From the NCBI GenBank assembly GCA_023413135.1, contig JAEZQK010000131.1:1-23186 (forward strand): a DNA stretch of 23,186 nt, given 5' to 3'. A model generated the notes under the pieces. It was given only the letters and a program-made list of their open reading frames with translations. It was not told the origin of the DNA and made no database searches. Every line of letters begins with the position of its first letter. The first letter of the stretch is position 1. This DNA comes from Bacillota bacterium (GTDB lineage: Bacteria > Bacillota > Clostridia > Christensenellales > Aristaeellaceae). The position numbers and the translations under genes are program-made. Below, piece by piece: positions 1 through 7,149 of this stretch.

Positions 1-47
1 CCTTGCCAAGGTGGATGTCGCGAGTTCGAATCTCGTCTACCGCTCCA
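1..47 (+). tRNA. tRNA-Gly (GCC), 3' part only
   Basis: This is the 3' portion of a tRNA cut by the window start. The anticodon loop CTTGCCAA carries GCC. It is followed by a variable loop, a T-arm with GTTCGAATC, the acceptor strand and an encoded CCA at 45-47. The D-arm and the 5' acceptor strand lie outside the window. It is the first of three closely spaced tRNA genes. Confidence 0.93.
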
Positions 48-52
48 CACAC

Positions 53-127
53 GGCGCCATAGCCAAGTGGTAAGGCGAAGGTCTGCAAAACCTTTATTCT
101 CCAGTTCGAATCTGGATGGCGCCTCCA
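53..127 (+). tRNA. tRNA-Cys (GCA)
   Basis: A complete cloverleaf can be drawn. The acceptor strands GGCGCCA and TGGCGCC pair, and the anticodon loop within GGTCTGCAAAACC carries GCA. The T-arm is CCAGTTCGAATCTGG and CCA is encoded at the 3' end. It starts five bases after the tRNA-Gly gene, so the two are probably cotranscribed and cut apart by RNase P and 3' processing. Confidence 0.96.
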
Positions 128-135
128 GAAAGAAG

Positions 136-163
136 ACCCGCTCCTGGCCGGCGCGGGTTTTTT
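136..163 (+). terminator. Intrinsic terminator after tRNA-Cys
   Basis: ACCCGC at 136-141 pairs with GCGGGT at 153-158 around an 11-base loop, followed by a run of T. It could end the Gly-Cys tRNA transcript ahead of tRNA-Leu, or act as a partial terminator inside a longer tRNA operon, since no separate promoter for tRNA-Leu is evident. Confidence 0.75.
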
Positions 164-173
164 CTTCACATTT

Positions 174-258
174 GCTGAAATGGCGGAATGGCAGACGCCG
201 GGGACTTAAAATCCCCTGCCTTCTGGGCGTGCGGGTTCGAGTCCCGCTTTCAGCACCA
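174..258 (+). tRNA. tRNA-Leu (UAA)
   Basis: This is a class II tRNA with a long variable arm, as expected for leucine. The acceptor strands GCTGAAA and TTTCAGC pair and the anticodon loop CTTAAAA gives TAA. The variable arm TGCCTTCTGGGCGT and the T-arm GCGGGTTCGAGTCCCGC follow, then A and an encoded CCA. Its length of 85 bases is normal for tRNA-Leu. Confidence 0.97.
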
Positions 259-264
259 CCCCCT

Positions 265-291
265 TCCCGCTTGAAAAGGCGGGATTTTTTT
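265..291 (+). terminator. Intrinsic terminator after tRNA-Leu
   Basis: TCCCGC at 265-270 pairs with GCGGGA at 279-284 around an 8-base loop, followed directly by seven T. It lies a few bases after the encoded CCA of tRNA-Leu and closes the tRNA cluster. Confidence 0.88.
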
Positions 292-599
292 GTATGTACA
301 AATTAGGGGATGGCATGAACGAGATTATGATTCGGATTCCACCTGGGACGGCTGCCGACAGAGATGGCGTTCAAAAAAGAACTTTTCTATTAATGAACCA
401 ATATGTGTAAATTTTGTGATGAACATATTGATTTATACAAATTTTCCGGGATATAATCAAGCAAAGCGAAGGAGTAATTTAATAGAACAAAACATGCAGG
501 CTGTAATAGCTGATCATAAGGACGGGACTTTTATGACAGGCTGCCGGCTATAGGATTTGGCCTTAGGGGAGCAACCGAAATCAAAGGGAGTGAGCATAG
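292..599 (+). other. 308-base spacer: promoter, untranslated leader, one doubtful microORF
   Basis: No convincing gene was found. It holds a promoter at 428-457, listed separately, and about 135 bases of untranslated leader for the gene at 600. An AAGGGAG-type ribosome site at 583-590 precedes that start. A 31-codon frame at 315-410 begins ATG with GGGGA just upstream; nothing in it was recognised and it has no obvious promoter. A second GAAGGAG at 468-474 has no ATG, GTG or TTG at a usable distance and looks like an orphan ribosome site. No known riboswitch fold was recognised. Confidence 0.5.
428..457 (+). promoter_or_regulatory. Sigma-A promoter for the solute-binding-like gene
   Basis: TTGATT at 428-433 and TATAAT at 452-457 are separated by 18 bases. 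The start of transcription would fall near 464, leaving a leader of roughly 135 bases before the ATG at 600. The surrounding DNA is AT-rich. Confidence 0.65.
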
Positions 600-2912
600 A
601 TGAAAAAGAGTCTATTCTTTTTTGCAATCGCGCTGCTGGTGGGGTTTTGCTTCGTTGCCTTCGCGGAAACGGTCATTCCTTTGGTTGATGAAGACGGAAC
701 CCCGCTGTTTGTTCGCCATATTAGCGTAGTGGATAACACAGCCTACTTTTTGCTGAAAGGTGAGCAAATGTGCATTGTAAACGTGGAGGATGAGATTGAG
801 GTCATCCCGGTGGTGAATGAAAATCCCGAGTATGAGGAAGTATCACAAGCTTTGCTTGAGCGGCATGGCATTCCCGATGGGATGGAAGCGCCTGAATGGT
901 ATGCGCAATTTGCACAGGGCATTAACCGCGTGATTGGGGACGGAAATGCGTTGTATGCCCTCAATGATTTTACCGGTACGCTATACCGTGTTTTGTTATC
1001 CGATACACAGGCAACGCTGCAGGCGCTGTGCGTATTGGATTTTGTCTTTGACAATATGTCCGGAGACGATGTATATGTTACGCAGGCCTTGATTGTTAAT
1101 GAAGAGCTGTATGTTATCCTGAATGAGACGATGTACTGTTTCGACAAGGAAACAGGTGCGCGGTCAAGCGCAAAGGCGTACAGCCTGCTGGACATGCTGC
1201 CTTACCGCAAAGGGCAGATGCTTTTGCTTGAGGAAATCAATGCTTTTGACAGGGCTGTTTATACGTATGAGCCAAGCACAAACGCGCGCACAAAAATCGA
1301 TACGGGTGCAATAAAGGAAATCGACCAAATTTTCTATGACAAAGCGAATGATCGCATTATTTTGTATTCCGACAGCAAAATTATTGCGCTTATGGATAGT
1401 GGCGCGCAAATGACAGTAGGCTATTGGCCGTCACAAGATTATGGAGTTACGCTGATGGTTTTGGATCATGGGAAGATGGCTGTTTTCGATGGCAATCTGC
1501 GCATCATGGATATCTCGGAGCAAGCGCCTCCGCAAATGATGCTTATAGTTGCATCGAGCTATCTTTCTTTTGATGAATATGATTTTGTGAATCAGCATCC
1601 CGAGGTTTTGTTCAGCCGCAATGTGATGAGTCCGGATGAGATACTCGAAATGTTTTCCACGCAAATGACAATCCGCTCATCAGAATATGATGTGTTTGAA
1701 ATACCTGTTGGGCCGAGCCTTGACAATATACTGGAAAAGGGCTTTTACGTGCCGCTTGAGGCATCGCCGGAGGTTATGGATTTACTCCAAACACTGCATC
1801 CGTTTATTGCTGAAAAAATTTTGCAGGACGGACATATCGGTGCGCTTCCCGTACATCTTGGAAACCAAACGGCCTCCTACAGTCAATATGCGCTTGCGCA
1901 ACTGGGCATTGATCCGAACGAAATGCCCAAATCATATGCGGAATTTCTGGAGTTCTGCCTTGCATTTGACGAGAAATATGGCGATGTGGCGCGGAACAAG
2001 GGCATTACGCTGTTTGCGGACAGTTTGCTTACGGCTGGTTATTCCGTGGCAGATAGTTTATTTACAATCAGTTTCTCCCTGGCGGAGCAAATTACCCAGT
2101 GCTATTACAAGCTGATATGCTCCGATGCACAATTGGCATTGGACAAGGAGGCGGAGCTCGCGGCGCTGTTTGATATGCTTAAGAGTCTCAGAAACATGAA
2201 GCAAGCCGAGACTTTGGTTGGAGAGGCATATGAACCGCCGACGCGCGATGGGCACAATCCGCCAATGCGTTACCGGGCCAATGCCGAACCTAACTATCTG
2301 TTTACCGTAACAGGCTCAGTGCTTCCGGACAGCCGCCACTATTCAGTACGTGAACTTGTGAATGACTTTATCCCCACCCCGCTCAGCCTATTTGAAGGAA
2401 TGAAGCCGCAACTCGTTTTGACCGGCGGCGCATTGATCATCAACCCCTATTCCGCGAATATGGAGGATGCGGAGACTTTTATTACGTACTACGCGGCCAA
2501 TTTCCCCGGTGCTAAAGCCACGGCCTTATTCACGGATGCGCAGCCCGTTGAGGAGCGCGATTACGGCATGTTGAAACGTATGTACGCAAGCGCCATTGAG
2601 GAATTCAATGAACGGCTGAAGTTCACCCAGGATGAGGCCGAAAAAAAGGAAATTCAATATCAAATTGAGATAAACCAAAAGGAGCTTGCGGCAGTGGACG
2701 CGGTGAAATGGGCGGTCAGGCAGGAATGGATTGACGATTATCATAGGATGCTTAAGCAAACCGAAATCGTCTGGCAGGATGATTTGGTTTTGGGCATATC
2801 CACCCGCACATTGCTGTGGCAGCTGCTTCAAGGCACTACTATGGACGGCAATACCTGCGCCAAAGAGATGATCGAGCTTTTTCAGAAGGCCATCAGCGAA
2901 AACGCAAAGTAA
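600..2912 (+). CDS. Secreted protein, propeller-like N-terminal half and extracellular solute-binding-like C-terminal half
   Basis: This 770-residue protein begins with a clear signal peptide: MKK, a hydrophobic stretch, and a likely cut after AFA near residue 22. No lipobox Cys is present, so it may be released or held by other contacts. Residues 25-310 contain repeated short beta-strand patterns (VDNTAYFLLKGEQ, NALYALNDFTGTLYRV, ELYVILNETMYCFDKETG), which suggest a beta-propeller-like fold. From about residue 315 the pattern changes to that of a family 1 extracellular solute-binding protein, with a YDVFEIPVG segment, PKSYAEFLEFC and a helical C-terminus. The start is supported by AAAGGGAG nine bases upstream. 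No permease or ATPase gene lies beside it, so a transport role is unproven; a ligand-sensing role is possible. The fold assignment is inferred from the pattern only. Confidence 0.72.
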   Translation: MKKSLFFFAIALLVGFCFVAFAETVIPLVDEDGTPLFVRHISVVDNTAYFLLKGEQMCIVNVEDEIEVIPVVNENPEYEEVSQALLERHGIPDGMEAPEWYAQFAQGINRVIGDGNALYALNDFTGTLYRVLLSDTQATLQALCVLDFVFDNMSGDDVYVTQALIVNEELYVILNETMYCFDKETGARSSAKAYSLLDMLPYRKGQMLLLEEINAFDRAVYTYEPSTNARTKIDTGAIKEIDQIFYDKANDRIILYSDSKIIALMDSGAQMTVGYWPSQDYGVTLMVLDHGKMAVFDGNLRIMDISEQAPPQMMLIVASSYLSFDEYDFVNQHPEVLFSRNVMSPDEILEMFSTQMTIRSSEYDVFEIPVGPSLDNILEKGFYVPLEASPEVMDLLQTLHPFIAEKILQDGHIGALPVHLGNQTASYSQYALAQLGIDPNEMPKSYAEFLEFCLAFDEKYGDVARNKGITLFADSLLTAGYSVADSLFTISFSLAEQITQCYYKLICSDAQLALDKEAELAALFDMLKSLRNMKQAETLVGEAYEPPTRDGHNPPMRYRANAEPNYLFTVTGSVLPDSRHYSVRELVNDFIPTPLSLFEGMKPQLVLTGGALIINPYSANMEDAETFITYYAANFPGAKATALFTDAQPVEERDYGMLKRMYASAIEEFNERLKFTQDEAEKKEIQYQIEINQKELAAVDAVKWAVRQEWIDDYHRMLKQTEIVWQDDLVLGISTRTLLWQLLQGTTMDGNTCAKEMIELFQKAISENAK

Positions 2913-2977
2913 TATTTGCCGTAAAGAAATCCGTTGTGGAAATGCATTTGATTTAGCTGAAAATAGCACCATTTAAA

Positions 2978-3742
2978 TCATACAATGTTAAGCCATACTC
3001 CCAGCACATTTGCAAACTGCTGAATGTGCGGTCCTAAGGAAGCCAGCCAGTCAAGCGTCTCCTCATCTGCTTTAGCTGTCATCGGATTTTCCCTTATGTG
3101 GATGACCCTTTGCATCATCTCAACATCAGGGACAAGCTTGTTTTCGATAGCCCACTTGCCGGCTTGTGTTTTTGCGATGATATCATTGCTTTTAAGGGTA
3201 TACAGGCAACGTGCAATATCCAAAAGCCAGCCGGCCGAATAGAGGCTTTTGGATGTTTCCTTTGCATAGCGCCTGATGGTGTCGTAATGTTCCTTCACAG
3301 CATGTACGATTTCATCACGTGCCGGATAAGCGATCCTTTCCCGGTGATCAGGCCCATATAGCAATTTGCCGCATGTAAGCAATTCCATCGTGGAAAACGG
3401 ATCAAAATGATAGGCATCCGTAATCCGCTGCCCGCTTGTGCCCCAGTAAACAACACAATCCTTTTCCTTTTTCAAAAACGCATTCCAAGTAATAAATCCG
3501 CCTTCAAAAGACCTGAAATACAGATTTCCGGGATAGTCAAGCAACAGGGATTGCCGCAAACCGACCAGTTCTTCCGCTTGCTGTATAGTCATCTGCCTTT
3601 CTGTCAGGCAGATGATGTCAATATCGCTCCACCCAAGCTTGAAGTCATCCAAAACAACGGAGCCAAACAGATAGATGGAAGGATTGTTGCCGGATAATAT
3701 AGCGGTGATTTTGTCCAGCATGATGCCAATGCTTGTCTGCAT
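2978..3742 (-). CDS. Nucleotidyltransferase, AadA/ANT-like
   Basis: This 254-residue protein has the polymerase-beta nucleotidyltransferase signature near its N-terminus: LFGSVVLDDFKLGWSDIDI, with Gly27-Ser28 and the metal-binding Asp40 and Asp42. A helical C-terminal part (about residues 125-250) with YDTIRRYAKETSKSLYSAGWLLDIARCLYTL resembles the C-terminal domain of aminoglycoside adenylyltransferases such as AadA. The family moves AMP from ATP to a hydroxyl group of a small molecule, often an aminoglycoside. Sequence alone cannot show whether this one gives resistance; many chromosomal relatives have unknown substrates. AGGAGG lies four bases before the ATG. It follows the HD-domain gene by 38 bases on the same strand and probably shares its promoter. 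Confidence 0.78.
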   Translation of the reverse strand: MQTSIGIMLDKITAILSGNNPSIYLFGSVVLDDFKLGWSDIDIICLTERQMTIQQAEELVGLRQSLLLDYPGNLYFRSFEGGFITWNAFLKKEKDCVVYWGTSGQRITDAYHFDPFSTMELLTCGKLLYGPDHRERIAYPARDEIVHAVKEHYDTIRRYAKETSKSLYSAGWLLDIARCLYTLKSNDIIAKTQAGKWAIENKLVPDVEMMQRVIHIRENPMTAKADEETLDWLASLGPHIQQFANVLGVWLNIV

Positions 3743-3780
3743 ATATCCTCCTGAATCAAAATGGCCTATGGAACGGCAGC

Positions 3781-4314
3781 TTACAGAATCCCTTTTTTGA
3801 GTTCATAAAGAAAGTCGCTTGTATACTTGTTGGCTTCTTCAAAAAGCGGGATTGTCTCCGGCAAATAGCACTTTCTTTTGAAAAGAATATTTTTTCCTAT
3901 GTAATCGATGGTTTGAAGTAATGTTTGCCCGCGCACAGAACCGGTTATCAGGCATTTGGTGATCATATATGCCTTTCCGCCCTCAATCAGGTGCGCATCG
4001 TGCAATATCATACCCTCCAGGGTTTTCGGCTGCGATTCGGTCTGTGACTCTTGTGCTGCCGTAATTGTTTTGTCCGTTTGTGCTTGCGTAAAACCCTGGG
4101 CGAAAAGCCACTCCCGTATATTATCTTCATGAGAATTGATAAATCCATGAAAATAGGCGGCTGCAAGAATGCAATCATGATCAACAGCGTACTTGCCCGC
4201 CTTGATGATATGCTGGGCAGCCTTGCACACAAGCTCAATGTGCCGCAAATTATGCATGATATCCTTGGTCTGGTAATAAGGCGCTGAAAAAGCAGCTAGT
4301 TTGTTGATGTCCAT
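3781..4314 (-). CDS. HD-domain protein with a degenerate HD dyad
   Basis: This is a 177-residue soluble protein resembling HD-superfamily metal-dependent phosphohydrolases. Visible elements are HNLRH (His21, His25), AAAYFHG (His56 followed by Gly57 in place of the usual Asp) and ILHDAHLIEG (His105-Asp106). The HD pair that normally anchors the metal is therefore HG, so activity may be altered or lost, or the later His-Asp may take part. An open frame extends upstream to 4458, but a TTGACC-17-TATAAT promoter at 4390-4418 lies inside that extension. GAGGGG also sits six bases before the ATG at 4314, so the short form is chosen. It is the first gene of a two-gene operon with the nucleotidyltransferase. 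Substrate unknown. Confidence 0.72.
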   Translation of the reverse strand: MDINKLAAFSAPYYQTKDIMHNLRHIELVCKAAQHIIKAGKYAVDHDCILAAAYFHGFINSHEDNIREWLFAQGFTQAQTDKTITAAQESQTESQPKTLEGMILHDAHLIEGGKAYMITKCLITGSVRGQTLLQTIDYIGKNILFKRKCYLPETIPLFEEANKYTSDFLYELKKGIL

Positions 4315-4389
4315 TGCGTACCCCTCACAGCAAAGTGTTTTCGTGTTTGTGCCCACAAACCTAAATTGAAGAACGGGAACATTTTCCTT

Positions 4390-4418
4390 ATTATACCATG
4401 GGTATAGCAGGCGGTCAA
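4390..4418 (-). promoter_or_regulatory. Minus-strand sigma-A promoter for the HD/nucleotidyltransferase operon
   Basis: Read on the minus strand, TTGACC (4413-4418) and TATAAT (4390-4395) have 17 bases between them. A short inverted repeat, TATACC-ATG-GGTATA at 4392-4406, overlaps the -10 element and could be a regulator site. The transcript would begin near 4383 and reach the ATG at 4314. Confidence 0.72.
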
Positions 4419-4443
4419 AAAAGAAACGTCTTCTTTGAAAAAG

Positions 4444-4473
4444 TGACAAGATTGTCATGTGACAACCTTGTCA
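4444..4473. promoter_or_regulatory. Tandem double operator for the TetR regulator
   Basis: Two 14-base dyads sit side by side: TGACAAGATTGTCA (4444-4457) and TGACAACCTTGTCA (4460-4473), separated by TG. In both, the TGACAA and TTGTCA arms are perfect. The last arm is also the -35 box of the tetR promoter, so bound repressor would block RNA polymerase. Assignment to the adjacent TetR protein is inferred from position. Confidence 0.8.
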
Positions 4474-4496
4474 TTTTGCGTTCTTTGTGCTACAAT
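4468..4496 (+). promoter_or_regulatory. Sigma-A promoter of the TetR-hydrolase-methyltransferase genes
   Basis: TTGTCA at 4468-4473 and TACAAT at 4491-4496 are 17 bases apart. The -35 box is the right arm of the double operator. The predicted start near 4503 leaves a leader of about 16 bases before the ATG at 4519, so the longer frame starting at 4459 cannot be the true start. Confidence 0.78.
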
Positions 4497-4518
4497 CCTT
4501 ATGAAGGGAGGAGAGAAA

Positions 4519-5181
4519 ATGCCAAAAGACACTTTCCATAATCTGAATTCCAATAAAAAGCGCAGAATCTTTGATGCTGCCGTCAAGGAGTTTTCTACCC
4601 GGCGCTTCAGCGAAGCATCCATTAACCAGATCGTGAAAGCGGCGGAGATTTCCCGCGGCAGCATTTATCAATATTTCAATGACAAAGAGGATATTTATCT
4701 TTATATGTGTGCTGAAATTGCCAAAGAGAAGCAAGCGATTGCCAGCCGTTTGGACCCGCTGCATCCGGATGCCGGTGTTTTTGAAGAATTGATTTATAAG
4801 ACCAAGCTGTCCCTGGAACTGGAACGACAGAGGCCGGAATATAAGCAGATTGCCATGCTGATGGAGAAGGATGATAGTGCGTTTATTGAGAAACTCCGCG
4901 CTCTTTCATCTGCAGATATTGAAAGGGTGAGGGGCTTGTTCGAGCGCGACAAGCAGCGTGGCCTGATCAAACAGAATGTTGATTCTGGCCTTGTGATAGA
5001 GATGGTCCATACGCTTGCGATGAAGGAGTATTTTCAGTCAGGCGTAGACAGCGATCTCTTTTCTGGAAGAATGCTGGAAATCATAAGGATCATCAGGGAA
5101 GGGATCGCGTGCAATAAGAAGAAGGAAGAACACCCTTTTCCACCTGTCGTAGGTCATAAAGACGGGGAGGATTCAATATGA
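4519..5181 (+). CDS. TetR/AcrR family transcriptional regulator
   Basis: This 220-residue protein has a typical TetR N-terminal helix-turn-helix: KKRRIFDAAVKEFSTRRFSEASINQIVKAAEISRGSIYQYFNDKEDIY, residues 13-60. The rest is a helical ligand-binding and dimerisation domain without a recognised ligand. The start at 4519 is chosen because GGGAGGAG precedes it and the -10 box lies just upstream. The gene shares a 4-base overlap (ATGA) with the hydrolase gene, so the two are translationally coupled. The double operator over its promoter points to self-repression relieved by a ligand. That ligand is plausibly something the hydrolase or the methyltransferase acts on, which is inference from context. 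Confidence 0.93.
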   Translation: MPKDTFHNLNSNKKRRIFDAAVKEFSTRRFSEASINQIVKAAEISRGSIYQYFNDKEDIYLYMCAEIAKEKQAIASRLDPLHPDAGVFEELIYKTKLSLELERQRPEYKQIAMLMEKDDSAFIEKLRALSSADIERVRGLFERDKQRGLIKQNVDSGLVIEMVHTLAMKEYFQSGVDSDLFSGRMLEIIRIIREGIACNKKKEEHPFPPVVGHKDGEDSI

Positions 5182-6047
5182 CAAACAATGAAGGCAAGGT
5201 TATATGCGGCCGCGTGGTCACCGAAGGCGATGAATTGTATTACGAAGTGCGCGGTCGGGGAAAGCCGCTGCTGATGATCTCTCCCGGTGGCGGGGATGGC
5301 TGGCAATATTCATTTGTCGCAGATATGCTTGCGGATGAATATAAGGTGATCACGTATGACCGCCGCGCCAACGCCCGCAGTACGATGAACGATCCGCAAA
5401 ACTTTGAAATCAGCCAGCAGAGCCGTGACGCGGTGGCAGTGCTGCATGCGGCAGGGGAGACATCCGCTTTTATCTTTGGCAACAGCAGCGGGGCGGTCAT
5501 TGCGTTGGACATGGTCAAGACCCATCCTCAGGCGGTACGGGCGGCGGTGATCCATGAAGCGCCGCTGCCGCGGCTGCTTCCCGAAGCCAAGCGTTGGCGG
5601 AGGTTTTTTGCCGGTATTTATGCAATGTCGTTCCGTTGGGGCACATCGCTTGCCGCGCTGCGCTTCATGCTAGGAACCCAGCTTCCGGTCCGGCAGATGA
5701 TAAAGGCCACCGGCCCCATAAACGCCCATAGGAAGCAAAGCAGCGAAGCATATATGGATGATAGGACTGCCGCAGAGGTATTGGTGAGGCTGGAGCTGCT
5801 ACCGGTTACCAACTATTTGCCGGATATTGAAAAGATAAAACAAAGCGGAGTAAAAATGTTTGTGGCCGTTGGGGAATGGGCCCTTGCGAAAAATACCTGG
5901 TACGTGCGGGCCGCAAAAATAATGGCGCAGGAACTTGGTTGCAGGATGGAGACGTTCCCCGGCCATCATGGTTCTTTTCTGGATATGCCTGATAAGTGGG
6001 CTGCAAGGCTTCGCAGCGTCCTTAAGGAAGCGGAAGGTTCAGAATAA
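5178..6047 (+). CDS. Alpha/beta hydrolase
   Basis: This 289-residue protein follows the alpha/beta-hydrolase plan. An oxyanion-hole segment, SPGGGDGW, lies at residues 35-42, and YDRRANARS is at 60-68. The nucleophile elbow is GNSSG (101-105, Ser103), and a C-terminal FPGHHGSFL segment supplies the likely catalytic His. The DRRGxGxS-type motif is typical of the family, here with Ala where Gly is common. There is no signal peptide, so it is cytoplasmic. The reaction could be ester, lactone or other hydrolysis; the substrate is not evident. It overlaps the tetR stop codon by four bases and is followed 20 bases later by the methyltransferase gene, forming a likely self-regulated operon. Confidence 0.88.
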   Translation: MTNNEGKVICGRVVTEGDELYYEVRGRGKPLLMISPGGGDGWQYSFVADMLADEYKVITYDRRANARSTMNDPQNFEISQQSRDAVAVLHAAGETSAFIFGNSSGAVIALDMVKTHPQAVRAAVIHEAPLPRLLPEAKRWRRFFAGIYAMSFRWGTSLAALRFMLGTQLPVRQMIKATGPINAHRKQSSEAYMDDRTAAEVLVRLELLPVTNYLPDIEKIKQSGVKMFVAVGEWALAKNTWYVRAAKIMAQELGCRMETFPGHHGSFLDMPDKWAARLRSVLKEAEGSE

Positions 6048-6067
6048 AACGATAAAGCAGGTGTGCA

Positions 6068-6586
6068 ATGAATGCGTTTTGGCTCGTGATACCACTCCTG
6101 GTGATCAGATTCGGACTTTTGGCAATGCTGGACAAGACGGCCCTAAGGCGCGCGGCCTTCTTTCCGCCGCTGGTTGGGAATGAGCGGCCGGCGTATCTCC
6201 TTTATCAGCTTGCAAATGTATTTTTAATTCTGTATTTGTTTTTTCTAACAATTCGGATGGAAGGCGCCTTCTTTGTCATAGGCCTAGCCGTATATGGCGC
6301 AGGAATCATTGTTTGTACTGCATCCGTATTTAGTTATGCCAATCCGGAAAAGAATGGGATCAATCAAAAAGGGATATACCGGATCTCACGAAATCCGATG
6401 TATATGGGATACTTTATATACTTTCTGGGCTGTGTGCTGCTCACGCGCTCAATCGTATTGTTTGCATCGCTTATTGTATTTCAGATATCCACTCACTGGA
6501 TCATACTTTCGGAAGAAAGATGGTGCATAAAGGAATTTGGAGAGGATTATGTGAGCTACATGAAAAAAGTACGGCGGTATTTTTGA
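6068..6586 (+). CDS. Membrane methyltransferase of the isoprenylcysteine carboxyl methyltransferase (ICMT)/PEMT family
   Basis: This is a 172-residue integral membrane protein with about four or five hydrophobic helices (residues 3-21, 43-62, 66-88, 112-145). The family signature is GIYRISRNPMYMG (102-114), followed by EERW (149-152) and a C-terminal FGEDYVSYMKKVRRYF. These are the SAM-binding and active-site features of this membrane methyltransferase family. Bacterial members have mostly unknown substrates; lipid or small-molecule carboxyl or amine methylation is possible. The ribosome site is weak (AGCAGG), and the gene lies 20 bases after the hydrolase, consistent with coupling to the TetR operon. 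Confidence 0.85.
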   Translation: MNAFWLVIPLLVIRFGLLAMLDKTALRRAAFFPPLVGNERPAYLLYQLANVFLILYLFFLTIRMEGAFFVIGLAVYGAGIIVCTASVFSYANPEKNGINQKGIYRISRNPMYMGYFIYFLGCVLLTRSIVLFASLIVFQISTHWIILSEERWCIKEFGEDYVSYMKKVRRYF

Positions 6587-6613
6587 TAAATTCCGTGCTG
6601 TGGCATAAATCTT

Positions 6614-6964
6614 TTATTCATGGATGTGTGGATCATCCCAGAATGCCTTTTGTTCGGCTGCCCATTCTTCCAACCCGATCCGCTTGATTCTGCGCAGGTT
6701 TTCCAGGCACGGAAGATGCGAGGGCCATTTCGGATCAAAGCAGAATGCGCTCAGCATGGAGCAAGGCATATCGTCACAGTCGGTGCAGGTTACATATCCT
6801 TTTTGATTTGCGCATCGATGTATGCGGCAGTGAGTTTGATGCCAGGATGCGGCGCAATCATCAGCATTGCAATGGCAGCCATGGCATTCACCATTCTTTT
6901 TGTCGTCGCACAGATTGCAGTTAAGGCCACAAACGCCAATGCACACCATATACTCCTGATGCAT
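6614..6964 (-). CDS. Cys-rich DUF3795-like protein
   Basis: This small 116-residue protein is rich in Cys. CGLNCNLC, CHGCHC, DDCAAS, HCRIHRC, TCTDCDDMPC and a single later Cys give about fifteen cysteines in total. The N-terminal VCGLNCNLCD and the spaced CxxC pairs resemble DUF3795 proteins, which are thought to bind metal and have no established function. The ATG at 6964 has GGAGGGAAAGG upstream. A second ATG five codons later has AGGAG only three bases away, which is less likely. It converges with the methyltransferase gene and diverges from the MerR gene. The function is unknown. Confidence 0.72.
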   Translation of the reverse strand: MHQEYMVCIGVCGLNCNLCDDKKNGECHGCHCNADDCAASWHQTHCRIHRCANQKGYVTCTDCDDMPCSMLSAFCFDPKWPSHLPCLENLRRIKRIGLEEWAAEQKAFWDDPHIHE

Positions 6965-7091
6965 ACAGAACCTTTCCCTCCGTACTTATCTACTTGCCAT
7001 GCGCAAAGATTCTTGTCGTAATGGTATGACAGGCTTATAAATAAGTCAATAAGTCTATGTGTGTGTTTTGAAAGAGAATTCGAAATGATGC

Positions 7092-7122
7092 TTGACTTTG
7101 ACACCGTGTCGCAGTTTATACT
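7092..7122 (+). promoter_or_regulatory. MerR-type promoter with a 19-base spacer and central dyad
   Basis: TTGACT at 7092-7097 and TATACT at 7117-7122 are separated by 19 bases, the long spacer that MerR-family activators need to untwist. Inside the spacer lies a perfect dyad, GACAC-C-GTGTC at 7100-7110. It sits directly before the merR-like gene, indicating self-control in response to a bound ligand. Confidence 0.78.
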
Positions 7123-7149
7123 GAGCCGGATAGGGGGGATGAAGCAACC

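Noticed and set aside
290..553. 87-codon frame in the spacer after the tRNA-Leu terminator
   Set aside because: It begins inside the terminator T run, has no ribosome site, and runs through the promoter at 428-457; the residue pattern is not protein-like.
4315..4458. Upstream extension of the HD protein to an ATG at 4458
   Set aside because: The extension contains the operon's own promoter (4390-4418) and lacks family similarity; the ATG at 4314 has a good ribosome site.
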